Shown piece by piece: positions 29,644 through 38,762 of a DNA stretch of 64,000 bases (within the stretch, counting starts at the first letter, position 1; every line of letters starts with the position of its first letter). Source of the DNA: Roseomonas aerilata DSM 19363 (lineage in GTDB: Bacteria; Pseudomonadota; Alphaproteobacteria; Acetobacterales; Acetobacteraceae); contig NZ_JONP01000004.1 in NCBI RefSeq assembly GCF_000711725.1, positions 186,001 to 250,000 on the forward strand, in the 5' to 3' direction. The notes beneath the pieces were generated by a model. That model had not been told where the DNA came from. It searched no databases and saw only the letters and a list, made by a program, of their open reading frames with translations. A program made the position numbers and the translations under genes.

Positions 29644-30045
29644 TCAGGATTCCGTCCGCTCGCCCGTGGGGGTGATCCGTTCGACGGCGGCGTGCTGCAC
29701 CCGGCGGGTCGCCGGCTGCTCCACCGTCTTCTCCTCGTTGATCATGTGGAGATGGATCTCCTCCCGCAGGACGAGGCGCTTCTCGACGACGAGAACCTCC
29801 TCGACCACGGGGATGATGATCACGTCCCCCTCCTGGCGAACCTGCGGCGCCTCGGTGACCGTCGTGCCCACGGGCCGACGCTCCACCTCGGCGCGGCGGC
29901 TGTGCAGCGTCTCGCGCAGCATCTCCTCCACCACCTCCGTGGTGAGGGAGACGCGAACACGACCTGTCTCCACCTGCCGCTTGCTCAGCAGAAGGGTTTC
30001 CTCGACGAGAGGAATCACGGCCTCGGCAGTTGTCTCAGCCGTCAT
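29644..30045 (-). CDS. Short DUF2382 (YsnF-like) protein
   Basis: This 133-residue protein consists almost wholly of a DUF2382 domain: VIPLVEETLLLSKRQVETGRVRV, later IIIPVVEEVLVVEKRLVLREEIHL. It resembles the C-terminal half of its downstream neighbour and is probably a diverged duplicate. The ATG at 30045 follows GAGGTGAGG. A longer frame to 30141 would read through a hairpin. The function is unknown. Confidence 0.82.
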   Translation of the reverse strand: MTAETTAEAVIPLVEETLLLSKRQVETGRVRVSLTTEVVEEMLRETLHSRRAEVERRPVGTTVTEAPQVRQEGDVIIIPVVEEVLVVEKRLVLREEIHLHMINEEKTVEQPATRRVQHAAVERITPTGERTES

Positions 30046-30115
30046 CACAACCTCACCTCGGACCGTTCTGAAAACGGCCGAGTCGTGGGCCAGTTGCCCC
30101 CGGTTGCGGAACGGT

Positions 30116-30134
30116 CTGGCGTTTAGAACGCCAG
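30116..30134 (-). terminator. Hairpin after the aminobenzoyl-CoA monooxygenase gene
   Basis: CTGGCGTT (30116-30123) and AACGCCAG (30127-30134) form a perfect 8-bp stem with a 3-base loop. It starts seven bases after the stop of the monooxygenase gene on the minus strand. It also lies 71 bases before the short DUF2382 start. No T-run follows. Confidence 0.55.
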
Positions 30135-30141
30135 GCGGCAC

Positions 30142-32457
30142 CTAAACGGCGTGGCGCTTCGGCCGGGCCTTGCGGCGCAACTCCATCAGCTCCGCCTCCT
30201 CGCGCACGGCATTGCGCAGCAGCGCGTCCTGCCCCCAGCGATACTGCGGCGGGCACGCCGTGCGCACGCCGTAACGGGCGGCGGCGTGCAGCGTGAAGGC
30301 GGGATCGACGAGGTGCGGCCGCGCCAGCGCCACGAGATCCGCGCGCCCGGCCGCGAGGATCGTGTTCACCTGGTCCGCCGAGGTGATGCTGCCCACGCAC
30401 ATGGTGGCCACCTTCGCCTCGTTGCGGATCATGTCCGACCAAGGCACCTGGAACATGCGCCCATAATGCGGCGCGCTGTCCGCTACCGTCTGCCCGGTCG
30501 AAACATCCAGCAGGTCGCAGCCCTCCTCCGCGAAGGCCCGGGCGATCCCCAGCGTCTCCTCGTCCGTTACGCCGCCCTCCGCCCAATCCGTCGCGGAAAC
30601 GCGCACGCTCATCGGCCGGTCCGAGGGCCAGGCCGCCCGCAGCGCCCGATAGACCTCGAGCGGATAGCGCAGCCGGTTCTCAAGGCTCCCGCCATAGCCA
30701 TCGGTGCGCCGGTTCGTCAGCGGCGAGAGGAAGCTCGCCATGAGGTAGCCGTGCGCGCAGTGGAACTCGAGCATGTCGAAGCCCGCCCGCGCGCCGCGCT
30801 GCGCCGCCGCCACGAAATCGTCGCGCACGCGGTCCATCTCGGCCCGCGTGATCTCCCGCGGCACCTGGCTGTTCGGGAAGTACGGCACGGCACTCGCGGA
30901 GACGATCGGCCACCCACCCTCCGGCAGGGGCTGGTCCATCCCCTCCCACATGAGCTTCGTCGCACCCTTCTGCCCGGCATGGCCGAGCTGCAGCGCGATC
31001 CGGCTGCCCCCATGCGCGTGCACGAAATCGACGATGCGCTTCCAGCCCGCTTCCTGCGCGTCGTTCCAGATCCCCGTGCAGCCCGGCGTGATCCGCGCCT
31101 CCGGCGAGACGCAGGTCATCTCCGTGAAGATCAGCCCCGCGCCGCCCGTCGCGCGCGCGCCGTAATGCATGAGGTGCCAGTCATCCGGCATCCCGTCCGT
31201 GGCCGAATACTGGCACATCGGCGATACGACGACGCGGTTCGCCAGCTCCATCCCGCGCAGGCGAAAGGGCTGGAACATCGGCGGCGCGCCCTTGACAGCC
31301 GGCAGCCCCTGAGCGCGCACCTCGTCCTCGAATAGCGCGCGCGATTCCTCCACGAACTCCGGCGCGCGCAGGGAAAGGTTCTCCCAGGTGATCGCCTTGG
31401 AGCGCGTCATCACCCCGAAGGCGAAGCGCGTCGCCGGCATGTCCCAGAAGCGCGCGACATGCTCGAACCACACGAGCGAGACATCGGCCGCGTGCTGGAT
31501 CTTCTCCACCTCCTCGCGGCGCCCGCCCTCGAAGCGCGCCAGCGCCTCCTCCACCGTGCCGCCGCGCATGAAGGCGGCGTGGAGGTGGATGGCGTCCTCC
31601 ATCGCCAGCTTCGTGCCGGACCCGATGGAGTAGTGCGCCGTCGCCTTGGCATCGCCGAGCAGTACGACATTGCCCTTCGACCACCGCGCGCAGCGCATCA
31701 TCGGAAAGCGCCGCCACAGGCTGCGGTTGGTGATGAGCCGATGGCCCTCAAGCTCCTCCGCGAAGACCTCCTCCATGAAGGCCGCGCTCTCGGCCTCGCT
31801 CATCGCGCCAAGCCCCGCGCGCTCGAAGGTCCCGGGGTCCGTCTCCAGCACCCAGGTGCTCGCGCCCTTCTCGTACTGGTAGCAGTGGGCGATGAAGATC
31901 CCCTCAGGGCGCTCCTTGAAGAAGAAGGTGAAGGCATCGAAGGGGCGGGTGCTGCCCATCCAGGCGAAGCGGTTCGGCCGCAGGTCCACCGTCGGCGCGA
32001 AGTGCTCGAGGTCGCGCTGCCGCACCGGGCTGTTGATGCCATCGGCCGCAACGACGAGATCGGCGTCCGGGAAGTCCTCCGGCATCGCCTCCCGCCCGAA
32101 CTCCAGCTCCACCCCCAGTTCCCGGGCGCGCGCCTGCAGCAGCATCAGCAGCGTCCGGCGGGAGCAGCCGCAAAAGCCGTTCCCCCCGATCCGGTGGGTC
32201 GCCACCTCGTTGCCCCGCTTGGCCACGATCTCGATGTCGTCCCAGTAGGCGAAGGCGTCGGTGATGGCCTTATAGGACTCACGGTCCGCTCGCTCGAAGG
32301 TCTCCAGCGTCTGGTCGCTGAACACCACGCCGAAGCCGAAGGTGTCGTCCGCCTGGTTGCGCTCCACCACCGTGATCCGCGCCTCCGGCCGGTCGCGCTT
32401 CATCAGGATGGCGAAGTAGAGCCCGGCGGGGCCGCCGCCGATGACCGCGATCCGCAT
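30142..32457 (-). CDS. 2-aminobenzoyl-CoA monooxygenase/reductase (or salicylyl-CoA 5-hydroxylase) fusion
   Basis: This 771-residue flavoenzyme fuses two domains. Residues 1-375 are a FAD-dependent aromatic hydroxylase (GGGPAG at 8-13; the [14 protein letters not shown] loop from 268). Residues about 392-760 are an Old-Yellow-Enzyme-type FMN reductase ([38 protein letters not shown]). This architecture is that of the Azoarcus enzyme that hydroxylates and reduces 2-aminobenzoyl-CoA to a non-aromatic ring. Databases also label such proteins salicylyl-CoA 5-hydroxylase. AGGAG precedes the ATG. It is divergent from the aryl-CoA operon and probably co-regulated with it. Confidence 0.9.
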   Translation of the reverse strand: MRIAVIGGGPAGLYFAILMKRDRPEARITVVERNQADDTFGFGVVFSDQTLETFERADRESYKAITDAFAYWDDIEIVAKRGNEVATHRIGGNGFCGCSRRTLLMLLQARARELGVELEFGREAMPEDFPDADLVVAADGINSPVRQRDLEHFAPTVDLRPNRFAWMGSTRPFDAFTFFFKERPEGIFIAHCYQYEKGASTWVLETDPGTFERAGLGAMSEAESAAFMEEVFAEELEGHRLITNRSLWRRFPMMRCARWSKGNVVLLGDAKATAHYSIGSGTKLAMEDAIHLHAAFMRGGTVEEALARFEGGRREEVEKIQHAADVSLVWFEHVARFWDMPATRFAFGVMTRSKAITWENLSLRAPEFVEESRALFEDEVRAQGLPAVKGAPPMFQPFRLRGMELANRVVVSPMCQYSATDGMPDDWHLMHYGARATGGAGLIFTEMTCVSPEARITPGCTGIWNDAQEAGWKRIVDFVHAHGGSRIALQLGHAGQKGATKLMWEGMDQPLPEGGWPIVSASAVPYFPNSQVPREITRAEMDRVRDDFVAAAQRGARAGFDMLEFHCAHGYLMASFLSPLTNRRTDGYGGSLENRLRYPLEVYRALRAAWPSDRPMSVRVSATDWAEGGVTDEETLGIARAFAEEGCDLLDVSTGQTVADSAPHYGRMFQVPWSDMIRNEAKVATMCVGSITSADQVNTILAAGRADLVALARPHLVDPAFTLHAAARYGVRTACPPQYRWGQDALLRNAVREEAELMELRRKARPKRHAV

Positions 32458-32491
32458 GGGAAATCTCCTGGGCTGTCAGGACAGGAGATAG

Positions 32492-32561
32492 TTTAGGCTT
32501 CAAGTTTTCAAGGTTTCAACTGGCGCTTGCGGGTCGCCGCCATATTCCTTTAGGCTTCAAG
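32492..32561. promoter_or_regulatory. Candidate MarR operator pair and divergent promoter
   Basis: The 13-mer TTTAGGCTTCAAG occurs at 32492-32504 and 32549-32561, in direct orientation 57 bases apart, within the 108-bp divergent spacer. Near the first copy, TTCAAG recurs as TTCAAGTTTTCAAGG. On the minus strand TTGAAA, an 18-base spacer and TAAACT overlap the first copy and could be the monooxygenase promoter. The second copy ends four bases before the SDR ATG and includes its AAGGA ribosome site. The MarR-family gene in the operon is the likely ligand-responsive repressor (inference). Confidence 0.65.
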
Positions 32562-32565
32562 GATC

Positions 32566-33312
32566 ATGAACGGCATCACCGGACGCCATGCGATCGTGAC
32601 GGGGGGCGGCACGGGCATCGGCCTGGCCGTGGCGGAGGCCCTCACCCGCGCCGGCGCCCGCGTGACCGTGACGGGCCGCCGCGAGGCCCCCCTCCGCGCC
32701 GCCGTGGAATCCGGCCAGGCGGCCGGCTTCGAAACCGCCGACGTAACCGAGCCCGGCGCCTTCGCCGCCGCCCTCTCCCGCGCGGGCCACCCCGCCATCC
32801 TCGTCAACGCCGCCGGTGCCGCCGAGAGCGCCCCCTTCCTCCGCACCGACGACGCCCTGTGGGAGCGGATGCTGCGCGTGAACCTTCTCGGCGCCGCCTC
32901 TGCCACCCGCGCGGCGCTTCCCGCCATGCTGGAGGCCGGCTGGGGCCGCGTGGTCAACATCGCCTCAACCGCGGCGCTGCGGGGCTACCCCTATGTCACC
33001 GCCTACACCGCCGCCAAGCACGGGCTGCTCGGCCTCACCCGCGCCCTCGCCCTGGAAGTGGCCACGAAGGGCGTCACCGTGAACGCCGTCTGCCCCGGCT
33101 TCACCGAGACCGACATCGTGGCCGAGAGCGTCGCCCGCATTACCGCGAAAACCGGTCGCACGGAGGCCGAGGCTCGCGCCGAGCTCGCCCGCCACAACCC
33201 CCAGGGCCGCCTCGTCCAGCCGGAGGAGGTGGCCTCGGCGGTGCTGTTCCTCCTCGGCAACGCGGCGATCAACGGCCGCGCCATCGCGGTGGACGGGGGC
33301 GAGGTGCCATGA
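32566..33312 (+). CDS. SDR-family dehydrogenase (3-hydroxyacyl-CoA type)
   Basis: This NAD(P)-dependent short-chain dehydrogenase of 248 residues has the cofactor loop TGGGTGIG, NAAGA, the catalytic serine segment VNIASTAALRG and the YTAAKHG Tyr/Lys motif. Its place as first gene of an aromatic-CoA operon suggests oxidation of a hydroxyacyl-CoA intermediate after ring opening. The start lies immediately behind a repeated operator-like element. The stop overlaps the MarR gene start by four bases. Confidence 0.9.
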   Translation: MNGITGRHAIVTGGGTGIGLAVAEALTRAGARVTVTGRREAPLRAAVESGQAAGFETADVTEPGAFAAALSRAGHPAILVNAAGAAESAPFLRTDDALWERMLRVNLLGAASATRAALPAMLEAGWGRVVNIASTAALRGYPYVTAYTAAKHGLLGLTRALALEVATKGVTVNAVCPGFTETDIVAESVARITAKTGRTEAEARAELARHNPQGRLVQPEEVASAVLFLLGNAAINGRAIAVDGGEVP

Positions 33313-33815
33313 CCCCCGACACCCATGTGGACGCGGAAACCGCGCTCGACCACGCCCCCGCCGGCCACAAGGATGACCTCCGTCTCTGGCTGCGCATGCT
33401 CTCCTGCGCCCGCCTGATCGAGGCCGAGATCCGCCGCCGCCTTCGCGCCCGCTTCGACACCACCCTCCCCCGCTTCGACTTCCTCGCCCAGCTCGAGCGC
33501 GCGGCCGAAGGCCTCACCCCCGGCGAGATCAGCCGCCGCATGATGGTCACCGGCGGCAACGTCACCGGCCTCGCTGCCCGGCTTGAAGAAGAAGGCCTGA
33601 TCGAGCGCCGCGCCGTCCGCGAGGACCGCCGCGCCGTCACCCTCCGCCTGACGCCCCAGGGCCGGCGCGAATTCGCGCGCCAGTCCGCCGCGCATGAGGA
33701 ATGGGTGGCCGAGCTTCTCGGCGGCCTCTCCGCCACCGACCGCGCGGCCCTGCTGCGCCTGCTGGACCGCACGCGCCGCGGCGTCCGCGCCGCCATGTCA
33801 GAGGGGGGCGCATGA
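33309..33815 (+). CDS. MarR-family transcriptional regulator
   Basis: This is a winged-helix regulator of 168 residues. The DNA-binding part is [34 protein letters not shown], followed by the wing [16 protein letters not shown]. It is embedded in the operon between SDR and enoyl-CoA hydratase genes, with ATGA overlaps on both sides. MarR repressors in such clusters usually respond to an aryl-CoA. Autoregulation through the 32492-32561 repeats is inferred. Confidence 0.93.
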   Translation: MTPDTHVDAETALDHAPAGHKDDLRLWLRMLSCARLIEAEIRRRLRARFDTTLPRFDFLAQLERAAEGLTPGEISRRMMVTGGNVTGLAARLEEEGLIERRAVREDRRAVTLRLTPQGRREFARQSAAHEEWVAELLGGLSATDRAALLRLLDRTRRGVRAAMSEGGA

Positions 33816-34621
33816 GCCTCAAGAGCTTCAACGCACAGCACGTGCGCCTCACCGTGGAGGGCCGCGTCGCCTCCATCCTGCTCGACCGCCCTGAGCGGAA
33901 GAACCCGCTGACCTTCGAGTCCTACGCGGAACTTGCATCCATCTTCCGCACCGCCACGAACGACGAGGAGGTCGGCGCCTTCATCCTCTCCGGCGCCGGC
34001 GGCAACTTCTGCTCCGGCGGCGACGTGCACGAGATCATCGGCCCGCTGCTCGACCGAGACACGAAGGGCCTGATGCAATTCACGGCCATGACAGGCGAGT
34101 TGGTGAAAGCCATGCGCGCCTGCCCGCAGCCGATCGTCGCCGCCGTGGACGGCGTCGCGGCCGGCGCCGGCGCCATCATGGCCATGGCCTCCGACATCCG
34201 CCTCGCCACGCCCCGCGCCAAGGTCGCCTTCCTCTTCAACCGCGTCGGCCTTGCCGGCTGCGACATGGGCGCCTGCGCCATCCTGCCCCGCATCATCGGC
34301 CAGGGCCGCGCCTCCGAACTTCTCTACACCGGCCGCTCCATGTCCGCTCAGGAGGGCCTCGACTGGGGCTTCTTTTCCCGCGCCGTGGAACCGGAGGCCC
34401 TGATGGAAGCCGCCGCCAACCTCGCTCGCCAGGTGGTCGAAGGCCCCGGCTTCGCCAATGCCATGACGAAGCGGATGCTCGCCATGGAGTGGTCCATGTC
34501 CGTCGAGCAGGCGATCGAGGCGGAGGCCGTCGCCCAGGCCCTCTGCATGACCACCAAGGATTTCCGCCGCGCCTACGACGCCTTCGTGGCGAAGCAGCGC
34601 CCGGTCTTCGAGGGCGACTGA
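33812..34621 (+). CDS. Enoyl-CoA hydratase/isomerase family protein
   Basis: This is a crotonase-fold enzyme of 269 residues. Oxyanion-hole segments are [15 protein letters not shown] and [17 protein letters not shown], and the second acidic region [14 protein letters not shown] aligns with the catalytic-loop position, though the Asp/Gly pattern differs from classical hydratases. It may act as ring-opening hydrolase or hydratase in the aromatic-CoA pathway. Its stop and the next ATG share one base (TGATG). Confidence 0.9.
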   Translation: MSLKSFNAQHVRLTVEGRVASILLDRPERKNPLTFESYAELASIFRTATNDEEVGAFILSGAGGNFCSGGDVHEIIGPLLDRDTKGLMQFTAMTGELVKAMRACPQPIVAAVDGVAAGAGAIMAMASDIRLATPRAKVAFLFNRVGLAGCDMGACAILPRIIGQGRASELLYTGRSMSAQEGLDWGFFSRAVEPEALMEAAANLARQVVEGPGFANAMTKRMLAMEWSMSVEQAIEAEAVAQALCMTTKDFRRAYDAFVAKQRPVFEGD

Positions 34622-35781
34622 TGGCCGACCGCGACTTCCTCCTCTGGCCCTTCCTCGAACCCCGCCACCGCGCCTGGGCCGACGAGGTCGAGGCCTGGGC
34701 GGCCGCCAACGCCGAGCGCCTGTCGGAAGGCGACACCGACACCGCCGTCCGCAACCTCACCCGCGCTATGGGGGAAGCCGGCCTGCTCCGCGTCGCCGTC
34801 CCCGAGGACGGCCGCCTCGACGTGCGCTCCCTCTGCATCGCCCGCGAGACCCTGGCCCGCCACTCCGGCCTCGCCGACTTCGCCTTCGCCATGGCCGGCC
34901 TCGGCACCGGCTCCGTCACCCTCTTCGCCGACGCCGCCCTGCGGGAAGCGGTCCTCCCCGCCGCCCGCGCCGGCACCTCGCTCGCCGCCTTCGCCCTCAG
35001 CGAGCCCGAGGCCGGCTCGGACGTGGCAGCGCTGGCCACCACCGCCACCCGCGACGGCAACGCCCACTGGCGGATCGAGGGCAGCAAGACCTGGATCAGC
35101 AACGGAGGCATCGCCGGCACCTACGTCGTCTTCGCCCGCACCGGCGAGGCTCCGGGCGCGAGGGGCCTGACCGCCTTCCTCGTCCCCGCGGACACGCCCG
35201 GCCTCACCATCGCCGAGCGCATCGAGGTCTCTGCCCCGCACCCCCTCGCGACGCTCCGCTTCGACGCGATGCGCGTGCCTGACAGCCACCGCCTCGGCGC
35301 GCCCGGCGAAGGCTTCAAGGTCGCCATGGCCACGCTCGACGTCTTCCGCGCCACCGTCGGCGCCGCGGCGCTCGGCTTCGCCCGCCACGCGCTCGACCTC
35401 ACCGTCGCCCGCGCCACCAACCGCCAGCTCTTTGGCGGCCCCCTTTTCGACCAGCAGATGACTCAGGCCGCTATCGCCGAGAGCGCCGTGGACGTGGAAA
35501 CCTCCGCCCTCCTCGTATATCGCGCCGCCTGGCTGAAGGATTCCGGCACCCCCCGCGTGTCCCGCGAAGCCTCCATGGCGAAGCTCCACGCGACGGAGGC
35601 CGCCCAGCGCGCCGCCGATCGCTGCGTCCAGATCCACGGGGGGTACGGCGTCGTCCGCGACCACCCCGCCGAAAAACTCTACCGGGAGGTTCGCGCCCTG
35701 CGCGTCTACGAGGGCGCCAGCGAAGTCCAGCGGATCATCATCGCCCGCGCCGAGCGCGACCGGGCGAAGGGAGCGGCATGA
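34621..35781 (+). CDS. Acyl-CoA dehydrogenase
   Basis: This is a FAD enzyme of 386 residues. It shows [13 protein letters not shown] and [18 protein letters not shown] (flavin and substrate contacts), the FGGPLFDQQ region, and the C-terminal [33 protein letters not shown], where the catalytic glutamate is in YEGAS. It would oxidise a saturated acyl-CoA in the pathway after ring cleavage. It overlaps the CoA ligase gene by four bases. Confidence 0.94.
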   Translation: MADRDFLLWPFLEPRHRAWADEVEAWAAANAERLSEGDTDTAVRNLTRAMGEAGLLRVAVPEDGRLDVRSLCIARETLARHSGLADFAFAMAGLGTGSVTLFADAALREAVLPAARAGTSLAAFALSEPEAGSDVAALATTATRDGNAHWRIEGSKTWISNGGIAGTYVVFARTGEAPGARGLTAFLVPADTPGLTIAERIEVSAPHPLATLRFDAMRVPDSHRLGAPGEGFKVAMATLDVFRATVGAAALGFARHALDLTVARATNRQLFGGPLFDQQMTQAAIAESAVDVETSALLVYRAAWLKDSGTPRVSREASMAKLHATEAAQRAADRCVQIHGGYGVVRDHPAEKLYREVRALRVYEGASEVQRIIIARAERDRAKGAA

Positions 35782-37439
35782 TGGACACCAACCTTCCCCA
35801 GGACGACTGGTCCGGCGCCACGACGGAACTCGCGCCGAGCGCCCACATCGACACCTTCCCGCGCGACAACCTCCCGCCGCGCGACCAGTGGCCCGAACTT
35901 CTCTTCGACCTGCCGGACTACCGCTATCCCCGCCGCCTCAACTGCGCAGTCGAGCTGCTGGACCGCAACGTGGAGAACGGGCGGGCCGACCACCCCGCCA
36001 TCATCACGCCCGAGGAAACCCTCACCTACCGGCAATTGCAGGACCGGGTGGACCGGATCTGCAACGTGCTCACGCGCGACCTCGGCATGGTCCCGGGCAA
36101 CCGCGTCATGCTCCGCAGCGCCAACAACGCCTGGATGACAGCGACCTACCTCGCGGTCCTCAAGGCCGGCGGCGTGGTCGTCGCCACCATGCCGCTCCTC
36201 CGCGCGAAGGAGCTGGGCCAGATGCTGGAGAAGGCCCGCATCACCCACGCGCTCTGCGACGTGAAGCTGCGCGACGAAATGGAGAAGGCCGCCGCCGAGG
36301 CACCGCAACTCCGCCACGTCATCCTCTGGGGCAACGGCGACCTCGAGTCCCGCTGTGCCGCCCAGCCCGCGGGCTTTACCGCCTGCGACACCGCCGCCGA
36401 CGACGTCTGCCTCATCGGCTTCACCTCCGGCACCACGGGTCTGCCGAAGGGCACCATGCATTTCCACCGGGACATGCTGGCGATCTGCGACGGCTACTCC
36501 CGCCACGTCCTCCGCCCGACGCCCGAGGACCGCTTCATCGGCTCCGCGCCCCTGGCCTTCACCTTCGGCCTCGGCGGCCTCGTCCTCTTCCCCTTCCGCA
36601 TCGGCGCCACGGGCATCCTGCTCGAAAAGGCGGGGCCCGACGAACTCCTTCCCGCCGTCGAGCAGCACCGCGCCACAATCCTCTTCACCGCCCCCACCGC
36701 CTACCGCGTCATGGCCGGCAAGGTCGCCGATTTCGACATCTCCTCCCTTCGCAAATGCGTCTCCGCCGGCGAGACCCTGCCGCGCGCCATCTTCGACGCC
36801 TGGGAGAAGGCGACCGGCCTGCGCCTGATGGACGGCATTGGCGGCACTGAGCTGCTGCACATTTTCGTCGCCGCCCCCGAGGAAACGCTCCGCCCCGGCT
36901 GCACCGGCCTGCCCGTCCCCGGCTACCAAGCCCGCGTGATCGATGGCGAGGGGAACGAGGTCCCGCGCGGCACGCCCGGCTGGCTCGCCATCCGCGGCCC
37001 CATCGGCTGCCGCTACCTCGCCGATCCCCGGCAATCCGACTACGTCCGTCACGGCTGGAACATCCCCGGCGACGTCTACATCCAGGACGAGGACGGCTAC
37101 TTCCGCTACCAGGGCCGCGGCGACGACATGATCGTGGCCGCCGGCTACAACATCGCGGGCCCCGAGGTGGAGGGCGCGCTCCTCACCCATCCCGCCGTGC
37201 GCGAATGCGGCGTCGTCGGCGCGCCCGATGGCAAGGGTGGCACGGTCGTGAAGGCCTATGTCGCCCTCAAGCCCGAATACTTCGGCAACGAGAGCATGGT
37301 GCGCGCCCTGCAGGACCATGTCCGCGCCGAGATCGCCCCCTACAAGGCGCCGCGCATCATCGAGTTCCTCGACGCCATGCCCCGCACCGAATCCGGCAAG
37401 CTCCAGCGCTTCGCGCTCCGTCGCATGGCGAACCCGTGA
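35778..37439 (+). CDS. 2-aminobenzoate/benzoate-CoA ligase family protein
   Basis: This AMP-forming aryl-CoA synthetase of 553 residues activates an aromatic acid with ATP and CoA. Motifs are the P-loop TSGTTGLPKG, the A5 region DGIGGTELLHIF, the hinge YRYQGRGDDMIVAAGYNI and the C-terminal lysine in TESGKLQR. The N-terminus PRDNLPPRDQWPELLFDLP resembles 2-aminobenzoate-CoA ligases. Next to the aminobenzoyl-CoA monooxygenase this makes anthranilate the best substrate guess, with salicylate or benzoate as alternatives. Its stop lies inside a 30-bp tandem duplication. Confidence 0.92.
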   Translation: MMDTNLPQDDWSGATTELAPSAHIDTFPRDNLPPRDQWPELLFDLPDYRYPRRLNCAVELLDRNVENGRADHPAIITPEETLTYRQLQDRVDRICNVLTRDLGMVPGNRVMLRSANNAWMTATYLAVLKAGGVVVATMPLLRAKELGQMLEKARITHALCDVKLRDEMEKAAAEAPQLRHVILWGNGDLESRCAAQPAGFTACDTAADDVCLIGFTSGTTGLPKGTMHFHRDMLAICDGYSRHVLRPTPEDRFIGSAPLAFTFGLGGLVLFPFRIGATGILLEKAGPDELLPAVEQHRATILFTAPTAYRVMAGKVADFDISSLRKCVSAGETLPRAIFDAWEKATGLRLMDGIGGTELLHIFVAAPEETLRPGCTGLPVPGYQARVIDGEGNEVPRGTPGWLAIRGPIGCRYLADPRQSDYVRHGWNIPGDVYIQDEDGYFRYQGRGDDMIVAAGYNIAGPEVEGALLTHPAVRECGVVGAPDGKGGTVVKAYVALKPEYFGNESMVRALQDHVRAEIAPYKAPRIIEFLDAMPRTESGKLQRFALRRMANP

Positions 37440-37480
37440 CGGGTTCGACGTCGCATGGCGAACCCGTGACGGATTCGCCT
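37421..37480 (+). repeat. 30-bp tandem duplication at ligase/thioesterase junction
   Basis: Units 37421-37450 and 37451-37480 share their first 22 bases and 26 of 30 overall. Each contains ATGGCGAACCCGTGACGG. The first copy holds the ligase stop and an overlapping GTG start (GTGA); the second repeats the same GTG in frame with the thioesterase. Translated in the thioesterase frame it gives SHGEPVTGST then SHGEPVTDS. Confidence 0.85.
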
Positions 37481-37981
37481 CCGGACGGCCCGCGCGCGAG
37501 CACCAGCGCCGCGCGTCCGACCCCGATCCCCGCCTCCGCCCTGCCCGCCGCCGCCTTCCGCGGCACGGCGCGCGTCCGCTTCGGCGATTGCGACCCCGCG
37601 GGGATCGTCTTCTTCCCCAACTGGTTCATCATCGCGCACGGCATCGTGGAGGATCTCTTCCGCGAGCGCCTTCGCATCGACTTCCACGAGATGCACGGCA
37701 CCCGCGGCATCGGCACCGGCTTCGTCCACGCCGCCGCCACCTTCATGCGCCCGGGCATCATGGGGGAAGAGGTGACGCTCACCCCTCTTGTCCGCCGCGT
37801 CGGCGGCGCCTCCTACGCGCTGGACCTGCATATCCATCGCGGCGAGGAGGAACTCGTCCGCCTCGACCTCGTCACCGCCACCACCGACCTCGCCAGCCGC
37901 ACCAGCGTGCCGGTGCCGCCCGACCTGCGCGCCGCCCTGCTGCGCTACCAGGGCGAGTGCCGGCAGGAGAACACCCCATGA
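37436..37981 (+). CDS. Acyl-CoA thioesterase (4-hydroxybenzoyl-CoA thioesterase family)
   Basis: This is a hot-dog-fold thioesterase of up to 181 residues. The motif VRFGDCDPAGIVFFPNWF carries the 4-HBT catalytic aspartate. The start is uncertain: GTG 37436 overlaps the ligase stop as GTGA, but an equivalent in-frame GTG at 37466 lies in the second unit of the tandem duplication. The first ~35 residues are low-complexity and outside the domain either way. It may release CoA from dead-end aryl-CoA intermediates. It overlaps the Rid gene by four bases. Confidence 0.88.
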   Translation: MTGSTSHGEPVTDSPPDGPRASTSAARPTPIPASALPAAAFRGTARVRFGDCDPAGIVFFPNWFIIAHGIVEDLFRERLRIDFHEMHGTRGIGTGFVHAAATFMRPGIMGEEVTLTPLVRRVGGASYALDLHIHRGEEELVRLDLVTATTDLASRTSVPVPPDLRAALLRYQGECRQENTP

Positions 37982-38379
37982 GCGGCAAGCTCGACATCCT
38001 CCAGCCCCCCGGCTGGCCGGCCCCGCGCGGCTATTCCAATGGCGTCGCCGGGCGTGGCCGCGTCGTGCTCGTCGGCGGGCAGATCGGCTGGGACGAATCC
38101 GGCCGCTTCGCCGAGGGCTTCGTCGCCCAGACCGAAAGGGCTCTCCGCAACATCCTCGCCGTCCTCGCCGAGGCCGGGGCGGGCCCCGAGCACATTGGAC
38201 GCCTCACCTGGTACGTCACCAGCATGGACGAGTACCGCGCCTGCCTGCCCGAGCTGGGCCGCGCCTATCGCTCCGTGATGGGCCGTAACTTCCCGGCCAT
38301 GGCGCTCGTCGGCGTCGTCGCCCTGGCCGAGCCCGAGGCGCGGGTGGAGATCGAGGCCACCGCCATCGTCCCAGACTGA
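37978..38379 (+). CDS. Rid-family (YjgF/YER057c/UK114) protein
   Basis: This is a 133-residue trimeric-fold protein with [15 protein letters not shown] at the N-terminal half and [15 protein letters not shown] at the end, both Rid signatures. Archetypal RidA deaminases have an arginine in FPARS that binds the substrate carboxylate; here the position reads NFPAMALVG, with Met. It therefore belongs to a divergent Rid subgroup and may not be a 2-iminobutanoate deaminase. Its operon position suggests action on an enamine or imine from the amino-aryl-CoA pathway (inference). Confidence 0.92.
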   Translation: MSGKLDILQPPGWPAPRGYSNGVAGRGRVVLVGGQIGWDESGRFAEGFVAQTERALRNILAVLAEAGAGPEHIGRLTWYVTSMDEYRACLPELGRAYRSVMGRNFPAMALVGVVALAEPEARVEIEATAIVPD

Positions 38380-38504
38380 GGCACCGGCCGCGGCCCGGCG
38401 GGCAGCTCCCGTTCCGCCGCGCAGGAACACACCACCTCCCCGCCCGCCAGCCGGTTCGGCACCGTCGGCTCCCCGCAATGCGGGCACTCCCGGATCGTCT
38501 CCAT
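38265..38504 (-). CDS. Putative small zinc-ribbon protein, antisense to the Rid gene 3' end
   Basis: This is a 79-residue frame. The first 29 residues carry CPHCGE and, 16 residues on, CSC, a plausible zinc ribbon. GGAGGAACCGCG stands directly before its ATG, a near-perfect ribosome binding site, and 125 bases of it lie in the otherwise empty Rid-icd spacer. The remaining ~38 codons are antisense to the Rid gene. I recognise no family. The strong start signal favours a real gene; the C-terminal part looks like reverse-frame sequence. Confidence 0.45.
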   Translation of the reverse strand: METIRECPHCGEPTVPNRLAGGEVVCSCAAERELPAGPRPVPQSGTMAVASISTRASGSARATTPTSAMAGKLRPITER

Positions 38505-38762
38505 CGCGGTTCCTCCACCGTCACGCCGCTCTATCTGGGGGCGATCCGCCGCGGCGCAGGAGGCCCGCGCCATCAAGCCTGCCGGCGCCAACGCCGCCTG
38601 CCCGCGCACACTATTCCCGGCCCCCGCCTTGCCCCTGTGCCGCCCCGGTGCGAATGTCCGGCCGCTGCCGGGGGGCCCTCCCCCTGGCCCCCACTCGACG
38701 CGGGCCCAGCCCGCTCCTTTCCCGGCGGGCAGCGCCCGTCCTGTGAGCCTGCGAGGACCGGA

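Noticed and set aside
30061-30116. 7-bp inverted repeat GACCGTT...AACGGTC with a 42-base spacer
   Set aside because: The arms are short and far apart; chance occurrence is likely and no regulator match is seen.
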